A stretch of DNA of 34,611 nt from an uncultured Clostridia bacterium (GCA_934130705.1 CAKOYL010000005.1:1-34611), one strand, 5' to 3'; shown: positions 23,152 to 31,045, numbered from the stretch's first letter. Notes: a model not told the origin generated them from the sequence alone. Translations and numbers: made by a program.

Positions 23152-24159
23152 TTATAAACTTTCATCTAATTCGCTTAACTCCATAATAGTATCTTTTTTA
23201 TTTTCAAATATAATTATTTTTTCATAATTTTCTATTAATCTATTGCAACTTTTACTAGCATTATTACAAACCCTATATAATTCATTTGGATTATTCTTTA
23301 AAGCTTTTATCCAAGAATTAAAATAGTTTATGTGATCTTGCCTAGTAAAATCTATATCTACATCTAATTCAGATTCTAAAAATACACAAGAGAGTTCCGC
23401 TGTTAATTCTTCTAATGCGTATTTTTCTGTTCCAAATATATTTATTATATCTCTATTTAATCTTTTTTCATTTCCTGTGCTGTGGCTCATTTCGTGTAAT
23501 AACGTTCCTAAAAATGCCTCGTCAGACTTGAAATATTTTCTAGGTGGTAACGTTATTGTATCCTCAATTGGACTATAAAAAGCTTTTTCTTGAAATTTTT
23601 CTTCTATGGGACATTCTGAAGAAACAATAAAACTATCTGCAATGTTTAAAATATTACTTTCTTTTTTCATTTCTGGTTCAATAAATGGCGGAAATCCTTC
23701 TATTTCACTAGCATTATATAAATAAAAATAATTAATAATAGGGTGTTTTAAATTTATTATAACTTTTTTTTCATTTCCATCTTCGTCTTTTTCAACTTCT
23801 CCAGTTTCCTTGTTTATCACTTTTTCTAATTTTTGCCATATCCATTTTTCACAAAACACTCCTTTTGCTCCTGATTTTATAGTATACCCCATTTCATTGG
23901 CTTTTCTTAATGTTAACCATCTTGGATCATTGTAATTTCTTTCTATTGCTTCAAAACTTAAATTAAGCCTATTTATTCCTTGATATGGTGTTCCTGTTAT
24001 TGCATTTCGTGGTAAAAATGCTTTTCTATTCCACGCCCATTCAGAAAAGATATATCCTTTTTCCATATTAGAAATTAGTCTATCTACTATCTTTTTCCTA
24101 TTTTCTTCTATTTTTTCTTTTGAACTCTTCTTTTTTTTCTTTTGTTTTATATTCTCCAT
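23152..24159 (-). CDS. ardC: ArdC-family antirestriction protein with zincin-like domain
   Basis: A 335-aa protein. The N-terminal ArdC domain (about 20-115): DRLISNMEKGYIFSEWAWNR..., FLPRNAITGTPYQGINRLNL, PRWLTLRKANEMGYTIKSG, which in relatives binds single-stranded DNA. The C-terminal metallopeptidase-like domain carries HEMSH (222-226), followed by LEELTAELSC with the third-ligand Glu. ArdC proteins protect incoming single-stranded transfer DNA from restriction during conjugation. An earlier in-frame start would overlap the upstream gene by about 170 bp; ATG 24159 with AGAGGAATAATT, just after the upstream stop, is preferred. It is the best conjugation-linked marker in the window. Confidence 0.9.
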   Translation of the reverse strand: MENIKQKKKKKSSKEKIEENRKKIVDRLISNMEKGYIFSEWAWNRKAFLPRNAITGTPYQGINRLNLSFEAIERNYNDPRWLTLRKANEMGYTIKSGAKGVFCEKWIWQKLEKVINKETGEVEKDEDGNEKKVIINLKHPIINYFYLYNASEIEGFPPFIEPEMKKESNILNIADSFIVSSECPIEEKFQEKAFYSPIEDTITLPPRKYFKSDEAFLGTLLHEMSHSTGNEKRLNRDIINIFGTEKYALEELTAELSCVFLESELDVDIDFTRQDHINYFNSWIKALKNNPNELYRVCNNASKSCNRLIENYEKIIIFENKKDTIMELSELDESL

Positions 24160-24161
24160 AA

Positions 24162-24887
24162 TTATTCCTCTATTTCTTTTTCTTCTATGTCTTTCTTTTC
24201 TATACCAAGGTCTATGGCTAGCAATCTGTGTGTGTAAAAAGTTTCTCTTGTTTCTAATTGCAAAGAATTTCCAATTGTTACAACTCCTGGTATTGAATAA
24301 ATATATAATTGAATATATGTCATATATGCACATATTGGATCAATATCATTTGCAATAACAAGTAAGTCTAATGATGGATCAATTCCCTCTTTTTCTAAGC
24401 AATTTGCCTTCTCAAGCAAAAATCCTCCTGAACCACAACAATTATCTTCGATAGTCATAAATCCATTTTGTTTGATTATTTCTTTATCACTTTTCAATTC
24501 AACTTGAATTTCAGTCATAAGTTTTGCTAGATCTATTGGTGTAAAATCCTGCTTTAATTCTTTGTTATACATTGAAATATCTGTATAGATGTGTCCTAAA
24601 ATATCTATTATTTCATCACTTTTTTTGTAGATTTTAGTTAATCTATAACTTAACAATCCAAACTGTTCTCTTTCCTTTTCGTTATATTTCTCTAATATCC
24701 TTATACAGTATTTTTCATTATTTTCATCATATTTAATAGTATCGCTTATCCTTAATGCTAACAAAGTTATTAAATCTTTAAATACTTCTTTTCTTTTATA
24801 TTTGCCATTTCCAATATCAAGTGTTTTTATAAACTCTTCATATTCTTTGCTTTTGAATAATTTTTCTCTACTCATTTGCATTACCAT
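24162..24887 (-). CDS. HsdM-like N6-DNA methylase domain protein lacking NPPF
   Basis: A 241-aa protein with the SAM-binding half of a type I methylase: DFTPIDLAKLM, EDNCCGSGGFLLEKAN (motif I), ANDIDPICAYMTYIQLYIYSIPGVVTIGNSL. The catalytic [ND]PP[FY] motif expected after GNSL is absent and the chain ends about 40 residues later. Short proteins of this kind occur on conjugative elements next to ArdC genes. It may therefore bind SAM or DNA without methylating, or be a truncated remnant. Three nearby Mets (24887, 24881, 24875) compete as start; GAAAG is the only weak ribosome binding site, so the exact start is unsure. Confidence 0.8.
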   Translation of the reverse strand: MVMQMSREKLFKSKEYEEFIKTLDIGNGKYKRKEVFKDLITLLALRISDTIKYDENNEKYCIRILEKYNEKEREQFGLLSYRLTKIYKKSDEIIDILGHIYTDISMYNKELKQDFTPIDLAKLMTEIQVELKSDKEIIKQNGFMTIEDNCCGSGGFLLEKANCLEKEGIDPSLDLLVIANDIDPICAYMTYIQLYIYSIPGVVTIGNSLQLETRETFYTHRLLAIDLGIEKKDIEEKEIEE

Positions 24888-24958
24888 ACTTTCTTTTGTT
24901 CCCTTTTATATTACTTAAATAAAAATTCTATTGATAAAATTCTTGTTTAAATAATATA

Positions 24959-24991
24959 AGGCTAGAATAGTTGTTTAAACCAAACTAGCCT
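24959..24991. terminator. Stem-loop terminator between the adhesin and the methylase operon
   Basis: AGGCTAG (24959-24965) pairs with CTAGCCT (24985-24991), with an inner TTG/CAA step around the palindrome GTTTAAAC. It begins seven bases after the adhesin stop. The T-rich run (TATTCTTTTT) lies on the plus-strand side, while the minus side is AT-rich, so it probably acts in both directions. Confidence 0.55.
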
Positions 24992-24998
24992 ATTCTTT

Positions 24999-27900
24999 TT
25001 ATTCTCCAGTTCGTGGAAGTTTTTTTATTGTTAATTCTTTCTTATATGTTTTTGTAGTCCATTCTGATTTGTCTTTGACATTTACATCTAAATATGTTCC
25101 TGAAAGATTTACATAGTTAGTCCATATATCATCTGCATTTATATCTTCATTAACTTTTGTAAATATAAAAGGTGTTGTTTTAGCTTTAAAATATTCTGGT
25201 ACAGTTCCAAATTCCATTTTAAAATCTGTTATTACTTCATTATCTTTAAGCTCTACACCAGAAAAATCAATAAAGTTATTTACCGTTGAATCTAAATTTT
25301 CTTTTATTAAAATCCAGTCTTCTGAAAGGTTTGTTTTATAGTAAACGTCAAATTCAACTTTATCTGTGTATATTCCAGTAAATAATTTAGTTAATTTAAC
25401 TTTCTCATAAGGAAGATTATCAATGAATGTAAAGTTATCTAATGGAACATTTGATAAGCTTTCAACTGCGTCAAAATCATATCTTATTTCATCATTAGGT
25501 TGTGCTTGCACTATTCCAGATTTTTCTACATTTATTTTTACTTCAACTGGATTATCTTTAAAATTAAAGCATACTTCTTGACCATTTTCGCTAATTGTAA
25601 AGTAATAAATTGATGAATCTATTAAGTAATATTTTGGAGAATCAACTTCATAAATTTTATAATTGCCTGCTCCAAGCATTAATTTTTCTTCTAAATATCC
25701 TTGTTCTGTTGTTATTAATTCTGCCACTACTTCTTCGGTGTCAATATTTTCTATTCTATATTTAGCGTTTGGAATATATGTATCTTTTTGTTCTCCTGTA
25801 ATTTCATTATCTTTTGAAGCAACTTTTGATACATCTACAAATCCTGCAACTTCTACTTTATTTTTTATGTCAATTGTTACTTTTTGACCATTCTCTGTAA
25901 TCTCGAATACATCTGGTTTATCACTCTTTATGTAATGTTCTGGTGCTTCAGTTTCCCAAAGATAATATGTACCTTTTTCAAGTATAATATCTTCTGAAAA
26001 CTTTCCATATTTATCTGTTACTAGTTCCATTAAAACATTATCATCTTTATCCCTTAGTTCAAATTTAACACCCTCTAATGGAGTATCTGGTTCGTCCCCA
26101 GTCCAATAATTTTTTTCAAGAGCTGTTTTATCTATATTCATAAATCCTGCAATTTCTACTTTATTTGTAATATCAATTGTTACTTTTTGACCATTTTCAG
26201 TTATTTCAAATACATCTGGTTTATCCTTTTTTATATAATATTCAGGGGCTTCAACTTCCCAAAGATAATATTTTCCAACATCTAATTGAATATCTTTTGA
26301 AAACTTTCCATATTTATCTGTTACTAATTCCATTAAAACATTATTTTCTTCATCTCTTAACTCAAATTTAACGCCTTCTAATGGTGTTCCTGGTTCATCT
26401 CCAGTCCAATAATTTTTTTCAAGAGCTGTTTTATCTATATTAAAAAATCCTTGTGGAATTGGTTCATCTTCTAATTCTAATTTGTGTGTAATTCCATTAG
26501 CAATAACTTCTATTTTATATACTTTTTCATCAAGTTTCCAACCATCTGGAACAGATACTTCTTTTACATAATATGTGCCTTTTCCAACTGTTAGTGTTTT
26601 TGTATTACCATTTTTATCTGTTACAAGTGTATCTACCAATTTTCCGTTTGAAAAGTTATCTTTTGTTACTTCTGTATTTTCATCAAAATCAGTTCTGACT
26701 TCATATTTTGCTCCAGATATTGGTTGTCCCTTTTCAGTTTCTGTAATATAATTCTTATCAGAAGCAACTTTCGTAATTTTCACATTATTTCCAAGTTCAG
26801 GTGTATTGTCTAATTCTAAATATACTTTTTGTTCATTTTCTGTAATTCTAAAATAGTATTCTGTGCCATCTAATTCGTAATGATTTGGTGCTTTAATCTC
26901 ATAAATTCTATATGTACCAAGTTTTAATTCCAAATCATCTGTTGAATAGTTTGAATCCACTATTTTTCCATCTTTATTTGTTGTTACAGTCCAATTTTTA
27001 CTTTCTTCAAAATTTGTGTATTCTATTTTAAAAGTTGCATTAGCAAGTGGTGTTCCTGAAACTTCTGCAGTCCATAAATTTACATCATTTGAAGTTTTGT
27101 AAATATTGAAATATCCACCTTCTTCAACATCATCTGAAGCTGTTACTGAAACGTGTCCTCCATTTTCTGTAACTTTAAAATAATATTTTTTATCATTTTT
27201 CTTTGAATGTTCTGGAGCTTCAATTTCTTGTAAATAATATTCTCCGATTTGAAGTTTTTCATTGTCAAAAATTTTTCCGTCTTCTTTTGAAATAGCAATT
27301 AATTCTTTACCTGTTTCATAAGATTTCACTATATTTCCATTTGTATCATAAATACCATATTTTGCTCCTGAAACGCCTTTTCCTTTCTTCACTCCAGTCC
27401 ATACATTATTTCTTTCTGAAACTTTCACAGCAGAAAAATATCCCCCTGGAACAGGTGTGTTTTTTACTTTTAATGTTTCACTATCATCTATAAAATCTAA
27501 TTTGAAAGAATAAGTTGTATCATTTAAAGTTGTATATTGTGGAACTGGTGTTGTTTCTCTTACATAATATGTACCAAGTGAAAGTCCTGTTATATGAATT
27601 TTCCCTTCACTATTGGTTGTATATGTACCAATCAGATTCATACTGTCATTATATAAATTATATTTTGCATTAGGTATTAAAGAGCCTGATAATGTTCCAT
27701 TCCAAATATTATCTGTTGCACTTGTTTTTTCTATTGTTACTTCTCCAGTCGGAGCTATATTAAGTTCTGTGTCTGCACTTCCATTTTCAAATGGATCTAG
27801 TACCAAGGCATAATTTTGTAAAGATGAGTTAGGAGATTGACCATACAGAGCAGGATATGTCTTACAGCTACTATCTACACCTATGTATGCTGATACATTT

Positions 27901-28673
27901 GATACAATGCTTTTTTGTGGTATATAAACCTTAAAATTTTCGCCTGCTGAAAATGTTGTTTTTTGACTGCCGTTTGTACTTGCAAAATAGCTTCCAGAAG
28001 GTAGACCTGAAATTTGATATACATAGTAATCTCTTAAAGGTACATTAGAACTTACACTATATGTTTGTGAATAATACTCTCCTTCTTTCGTTAAGTTACC
28101 TACTTTATTTATATAACATTGTGGTGATGTATAATTTCCTGATGTATTTCTTGCTGTATTAACAATATTTACAATTGCTTGTGCAATTTTTGTTCCTCTA
28201 TCATCTCCACCTTTATATCTTGTAGAAGGATTATATCCATACAAAACACAATATACTGCTTGTTTCGTTGCACAGAAAGCGTCATAGTCATTTTCTACAC
28301 CTAATTCACTTGGCGTTTTATATGGAAAACTATTATATAAAACTCTCCAAACTTCTGGATTTTGAATAGCTTCTGTTACTGTTACTGTATAAGGTGCTTC
28401 TTCTCCTACACCGTGTCTATCTGCATTTAGACAATATGCAGGATAAAATTTTCCATCTTCTCCAGTATATCCAACATACGTTGTTATAATATAATACCAG
28501 GCATTTTTACTTTCATTCCAATACTGTAAATGGTATTCTGGATCTTTAACTGAATAAATATATGCGTTACTAACGCTAAAAGCATTTACTGCATTAATAA
28601 GTGGCGTTAAATATGATGATAACAACAGTAAAATTATCATTATGATTCCCACTTTTTTCTTTACTTTTTTCAT
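24999..28673 (-). CDS. Thioester/Cna_B (SpaA-like) surface adhesin, 1224 aa
   Basis: A secreted, surface-attached protein. Signal peptide: KKVKKKVGIIMIILLLLSSY to about residue 31. An N-terminal thioester domain follows, with YCLNADRHG (Cys81) and TKQAVYCVLYGY (Gln138), positioned for the Cys-Gln thioester used for covalent host or cell contact. Seven Cna_B/SpaA repeats follow, each with an N-terminal strand Lys (IEKTS, VKVSE, YKTSN, TKVAS, IDKTA twice, SKVAS) and the GxYYxxExxAP strand; repeats 5 and 6 are a 303-bp tandem duplication. A last beta domain ends in LPRTGE at the very C-terminus, with no membrane helix or basic tail. ATG 28673 is preferred over the TTG at 28676 (AGGAGG 8 nt upstream). 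Such adhesins on conjugative elements are thought to aid mating contact or attachment. Confidence 0.92.
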   Translation of the reverse strand: MKKVKKKVGIIMIILLLLSSYLTPLINAVNAFSVSNAYIYSVKDPEYHLQYWNESKNAWYYIITTYVGYTGEDGKFYPAYCLNADRHGVGEEAPYTVTVTEAIQNPEVWRVLYNSFPYKTPSELGVENDYDAFCATKQAVYCVLYGYNPSTRYKGGDDRGTKIAQAIVNIVNTARNTSGNYTSPQCYINKVGNLTKEGEYYSQTYSVSSNVPLRDYYVYQISGLPSGSYFASTNGSQKTTFSAGENFKVYIPQKSIVSNVSAYIGVDSSCKTYPALYGQSPNSSLQNYALVLDPFENGSADTELNIAPTGEVTIEKTSATDNIWNGTLSGSLIPNAKYNLYNDSMNLIGTYTTNSEGKIHITGLSLGTYYVRETTPVPQYTTLNDTTYSFKLDFIDDSETLKVKNTPVPGGYFSAVKVSERNNVWTGVKKGKGVSGAKYGIYDTNGNIVKSYETGKELIAISKEDGKIFDNEKLQIGEYYLQEIEAPEHSKKNDKKYYFKVTENGGHVSVTASDDVEEGGYFNIYKTSNDVNLWTAEVSGTPLANATFKIEYTNFEESKNWTVTTNKDGKIVDSNYSTDDLELKLGTYRIYEIKAPNHYELDGTEYYFRITENEQKVYLELDNTPELGNNVKITKVASDKNYITETEKGQPISGAKYEVRTDFDENTEVTKDNFSNGKLVDTLVTDKNGNTKTLTVGKGTYYVKEVSVPDGWKLDEKVYKIEVIANGITHKLELEDEPIPQGFFNIDKTALEKNYWTGDEPGTPLEGVKFELRDEENNVLMELVTDKYGKFSKDIQLDVGKYYLWEVEAPEYYIKKDKPDVFEITENGQKVTIDITNKVEIAGFMNIDKTALEKNYWTGDEPDTPLEGVKFELRDKDDNVLMELVTDKYGKFSEDIILEKGTYYLWETEAPEHYIKSDKPDVFEITENGQKVTIDIKNKVEVAGFVDVSKVASKDNEITGEQKDTYIPNAKYRIENIDTEEVVAELITTEQGYLEEKLMLGAGNYKIYEVDSPKYYLIDSSIYYFTISENGQEVCFNFKDNPVEVKINVEKSGIVQAQPNDEIRYDFDAVESLSNVPLDNFTFIDNLPYEKVKLTKLFTGIYTDKVEFDVYYKTNLSEDWILIKENLDSTVNNFIDFSGVELKDNEVITDFKMEFGTVPEYFKAKTTPFIFTKVNEDINADDIWTNYVNLSGTYLDVNVKDKSEWTTKTYKKELTIKKLPRTGE
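25836..26441 (-). repeat. Tandem 303-bp duplication within the adhesin gene
   Basis: Two adjacent units (26139-26441 and 25836-26138), each encoding 101 residues starting NIDKTALEKNYWTGDEP. Their nucleotide sequences are closely similar over long stretches (for instance the segments encoding KNYWTGDEP, TDKYGKF and FEITENGQKVTID), with roughly a dozen amino-acid differences. This indicates a fairly recent duplication. Confidence 0.85.
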
Positions 28674-28706
28674 CAAAAATTCCTCCTTTTAGTGTAAAAA
28701 TCAAAC

Positions 28707-28749
28707 AAAAAAGAAGTTATTCAGACTGCTCTTTCTGAATAGCTTCTTT
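28707..28749 (-). terminator. Terminator-like hairpin in the adhesin leader
   Basis: On the minus strand AAGAAGCTATTCAG (28748-28735), a 10-nt loop and CTGAATAACTTCTT (28724-28711) pair at all but one position, followed by TTTTTT (28712-28707). It ends about 34 bp before the start codon, leaving no space for a promoter downstream, so expression must read through it. Confidence 0.75.
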
Positions 28750-28798
28750 CTTTGCTACAATTTTTCATATTAATATTCTAGCACTTGAATTTTTGAAT

Positions 28799-28833
28799 GT
28801 ATACTGCAGGATTTTGCAACTTTTTTGCAAAAA
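28799..28833 (-). repeat. 35-nt dispersed repeat, copy C
   Basis: GTATACTGCAG, G, ATTTTGCAA, CT, TTTTTGCAAAA, A on the plus strand. It lies 15 nt after the stop of the 270-aa protein gene and about 125 bp upstream of the adhesin start, with a terminator-like hairpin in between. Confidence 0.85.
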
Positions 28834-28848
28834 ATTATGTCAATTTTT

Positions 28849-29661
28849 TTAATGACCGTAATAACATAATGTTTGAATATATTCTCCATTTTGGTATTCA
28901 TCTACTGCATATACTTTTAAATTTGTTCCTTTTAATATACTAGATTTGAAAGTATTATATGCACTTACATTTTCATAAGTCCAACCATTTCTATTTCCAC
29001 CATAACAAGTACAAATACTTGAATCTACTATAATTTTATATTGATTTACTTCTGTTATTCCATATTTGCTTAATTTATCTATATTATTAGTTACTTCAGC
29101 TATTATAGTGTTTTTTAATTTGTTAATATAGGTTTGATTTATTTTATATTCTCTTATTGGTGTAGTAGTTGCTTGCTTTGGCGTTTCTACTGTTTTATTT
29201 TCTTCTTTTTTTGGTGTTTCTGATTTTGTTTGTTCCTTTTTTACTGTTTCTGGCTGTTCTATATTGGTTTTTGTGTTCTCCTGTTTTTTAGTATTATCAT
29301 TTGTTATTGATGTATTTGATTTATTTAAAACTGGTTCTTTATTTTGTTTTACATTAGATTCATATACATTAGTTTTTGTTGTTGGTTCTTTATTTTGATT
29401 TACTTCCAAGTTATTTATTTCCAAGTTATTTTCCTTAACAATATCTTCCTCTTTTTCTTTTGTTTCTTCTAATGGTTCAGTGTCGTTTTCTAACACTGCT
29501 TCTAGTGGTTCTTCTTTATTATTTTGAGTTTCTTCAATAGTATTTTGTGTATCATTATTTATTTTAATATTTTTTTCTTTATGTTTTAAAAATCCAACTC
29601 CTACTATTGAAAATATAATTAATAGAATTACTGCTATTAAAACAAAAAATCGTTTCATCAT
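28849..29661 (-). CDS. Membrane-anchored or secreted protein with a long charged linker, 270 aa
   Basis: Starts MMKRFFVLIAVILLIIFSIV: one N-terminal hydrophobic segment (about 5-25), a signal anchor or signal peptide. About 150 residues of low-complexity Glu/Lys/Asn/Thr-rich linker follow, with KKEENKTVETPKQ-type repeats, as in wall-spanning regions. The C-terminal domain (about 175-270: YKINQTYINKLKNTIIAEVTNNIDKL... VDSSICTCYGGNRNGWTYEN... TLCYYGH) has three Cys and may be an extracellular fold. Family not recognised. It lies directly upstream of repeat C and the adhesin, and has the strongest promoter seen here (29743-29771). A surface role alongside the adhesin is likely. Confidence 0.7.
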   Translation of the reverse strand: MMKRFFVLIAVILLIIFSIVGVGFLKHKEKNIKINNDTQNTIEETQNNKEEPLEAVLENDTEPLEETKEKEEDIVKENNLEINNLEVNQNKEPTTKTNVYESNVKQNKEPVLNKSNTSITNDNTKKQENTKTNIEQPETVKKEQTKSETPKKEENKTVETPKQATTTPIREYKINQTYINKLKNTIIAEVTNNIDKLSKYGITEVNQYKIIVDSSICTCYGGNRNGWTYENVSAYNTFKSSILKGTNLKVYAVDEYQNGEYIQTLCYYGH

Positions 29662-29742
29662 TCATCACTTTCCTTTCTTTTATTTTGCCTTTCCAAAGAT
29701 TTCCCTGTTTCCGTGATAAATAATAAAACCTTTCTTACATAT

Positions 29743-29771
29743 ATTTTACACCATATTGTTCGTTATGTCAA
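29743..29771 (-). promoter_or_regulatory. Strong sigma-A-type promoter of the 270-aa protein gene
   Basis: Minus strand TTGACA (29771-29766), 17-bp spacer, TAAAAT (29748-29743), about 80 bp upstream of the start at 29661. A perfect -35 and five of six matches in the -10. Confidence 0.7.
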
Positions 29772-29804
29772 ATTGAACCCAATTTATATTATCTACCTAG
29801 ATTT

Positions 29805-29927
29805 TTATTCTCCATCATATCTATTATAAAAAAACATATCGTGATCCACATATCGTTTTATAAACCAATCAAATTTATCAATTTTTCTTCTTATTATTAC
29901 ATATATTTTTCTAAGGCGATATTTCAT
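29805..29927 (-). CDS. Small basic protein, 40 aa
   Basis: Begins MKYRLRKIYVIIRRKIDKFD and continues WFIKRYVDHDMFFYNRYDGE. A very basic N-terminal helix precedes a FDWFIKRYVDxDMFxYNxYD segment of a kind I associate with tiny proteins of clostridial conjugative elements. GGAAAGG lies 7 nt before the ATG. It fills most of what would otherwise be a 320-bp gap (29662-29982), whose remainder holds the promoter at 29743-29771. Function unknown. Confidence 0.55.
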   Translation of the reverse strand: MKYRLRKIYVIIRRKIDKFDWFIKRYVDHDMFFYNRYDGE

Positions 29928-29982
29928 ATTTTTTCCTTTCCGTACAATTATAATTCTTCTAATAATTCAAATGTTAATTTTA

Positions 29983-30216
29983 TTATCCATCATCTGTATC
30001 TAGCATTGTATATATAGTATTGAGATAAATCTTTCTTAGAAATGATACATATTTCTTTGAATATCTTTTTTTACATTTGACACACTTTTCTATTTTTATC
30101 GCTAATTCATAAAAATCATTTTTACTATAATCCCAAGTAGAAACATATTTACATATATCATCATCATCTCCAAAAGTCTTTATATAACTTTCTATAGCTA
30201 AATCATATCTATCCAT
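29983..30216 (-). CDS. Hypothetical protein, 77 aa
   Basis: An acidic-to-basic helical protein starting MDRYDLAIESYIKTFGDDDD, with a CVKCKK knuckle that on its own is too little to call a zinc site. Not recognised. The start has GAAGGAGAAAAT. It follows the Nudix gene by 20 bp, in the same operon. The aromatic/charged composition (YVSTWDYSKNDFYELAIKIEK) suggests a small helical bundle. Confidence 0.6.
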   Translation of the reverse strand: MDRYDLAIESYIKTFGDDDDICKYVSTWDYSKNDFYELAIKIEKCVKCKKRYSKKYVSFLRKIYLNTIYTMLDTDDG

Positions 30217-30236
30217 ATTTTCTCCTTCATTTAGAG

Positions 30237-30722
30237 TTATTTCTCTTCTCTTTTTACAATATGCGTTAAAGTCTTTATATTTTCTTTGTTTATTAACATA
30301 TCTCTAATATTAATAGGTCTTAAATCTATATTTCGTAGCTCATCAGAAGTAACCCACTTAAATTCTAATAACTTTTTTTCGCCCTTGTCAATCTCAATTT
30401 TTTCATAATTTTTCATTGGCAATAATTCTTTAGGTTGAACTATATAATAAAATTCTATTCCGTGGCATTTTTTATCATCTCTTATCCAGAAATTTTCTTG
30501 TATTGCAAATAAGTTTGCCTTCTGAACATTGCACCCAATTTCTTCCTTTATTTCACGAATAAGAGCTTGTTCTGAATCTTCTCCAATCTCAATATGACCA
30601 CCTGGTATATGATAGTAATTGCTTTTATTGACTCTCATAATTAGAAATTTATCTTCTTGCTTAATTATTCCACAAGTTCTTCCGTGAAATTCTTCTTTTT
30701 CTGTTTTTATCTTTAAATCCAT
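30237..30722 (-). CDS. Nudix hydrolase, canonical box, 161 aa
   Basis: A Nudix-fold enzyme with an intact box: GGHIEIGEDSEQALIREIKE then EIGC, so Gly42, Glu48, Arg56-Glu57 and Glu60/61 are in place. In front are KFLIMRVNKSNYYHIPGGH (substrate side) and behind WVTSDELRNIDLRP, as in many ADP-sugar/NTP pyrophosphatases. The start has AAAGGAG upstream. It is a different enzyme from the cargo Nudix at 3.7-4.2 kb, whose box is altered. It lies downstream of the one-helix membrane gene and probably shares its promoter at 31046-31074. Substrate unknown. Confidence 0.88.
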   Translation of the reverse strand: MDLKIKTEKEEFHGRTCGIIKQEDKFLIMRVNKSNYYHIPGGHIEIGEDSEQALIREIKEEIGCNVQKANLFAIQENFWIRDDKKCHGIEFYYIVQPKELLPMKNYEKIEIDKGEKKLLEFKWVTSDELRNIDLRPINIRDMLINKENIKTLTHIVKREEK

Positions 30723-30757
30723 ATTATTATTATATCTCCTTTATATTTATGACTTTA

Positions 30758-31018
30758 TCAAATATTAAAGTTTTCTTTACAGCATTGTTTTATTATTTCA
30801 TTCTTTTCTTCTTCTGTTAATTCTCTCTCAACTTTAGTTATTTTTAATTTAATTCTATCTACTACTAATTTCATTGTATTATCAAGTTGCTTTGTAGAAA
30901 ACACTTTTCTAGTTACTTCAATTGTTTCTTCTCTTCGTTCTTCTCTGCTTACAAAAAAATATACAGCAATTGATAATCCTAATATAGTTCCTAGTATAAG
31001 CCAATAATATTTTTCCAT
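30758..31018 (-). CDS. Small single-pass membrane protein, 86 aa
   Basis: Starts MEKYYWLILGTILGLSIAVY: one transmembrane helix (about 5-22) followed by SREERREE and a long cytoplasmic amphipathic segment (VFSTKQLDNTMKLVVDRIKLKITKVERELTEEEKNEIIKQCC). Not recognised. GGAGATAATT precedes the ATG. The promoter at 31046-31074 lies just upstream, so this gene begins a short operon with the Nudix and 77-aa genes. The charged C-terminal helix suggests a scaffold for a partner protein at the membrane. Confidence 0.65.
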   Translation of the reverse strand: MEKYYWLILGTILGLSIAVYFFVSREERREETIEVTRKVFSTKQLDNTMKLVVDRIKLKITKVERELTEEEKNEIIKQCCKENFNI

Positions 31019-31045
31019 AATTATCTCCTTTTTATTTTTTTTTAA

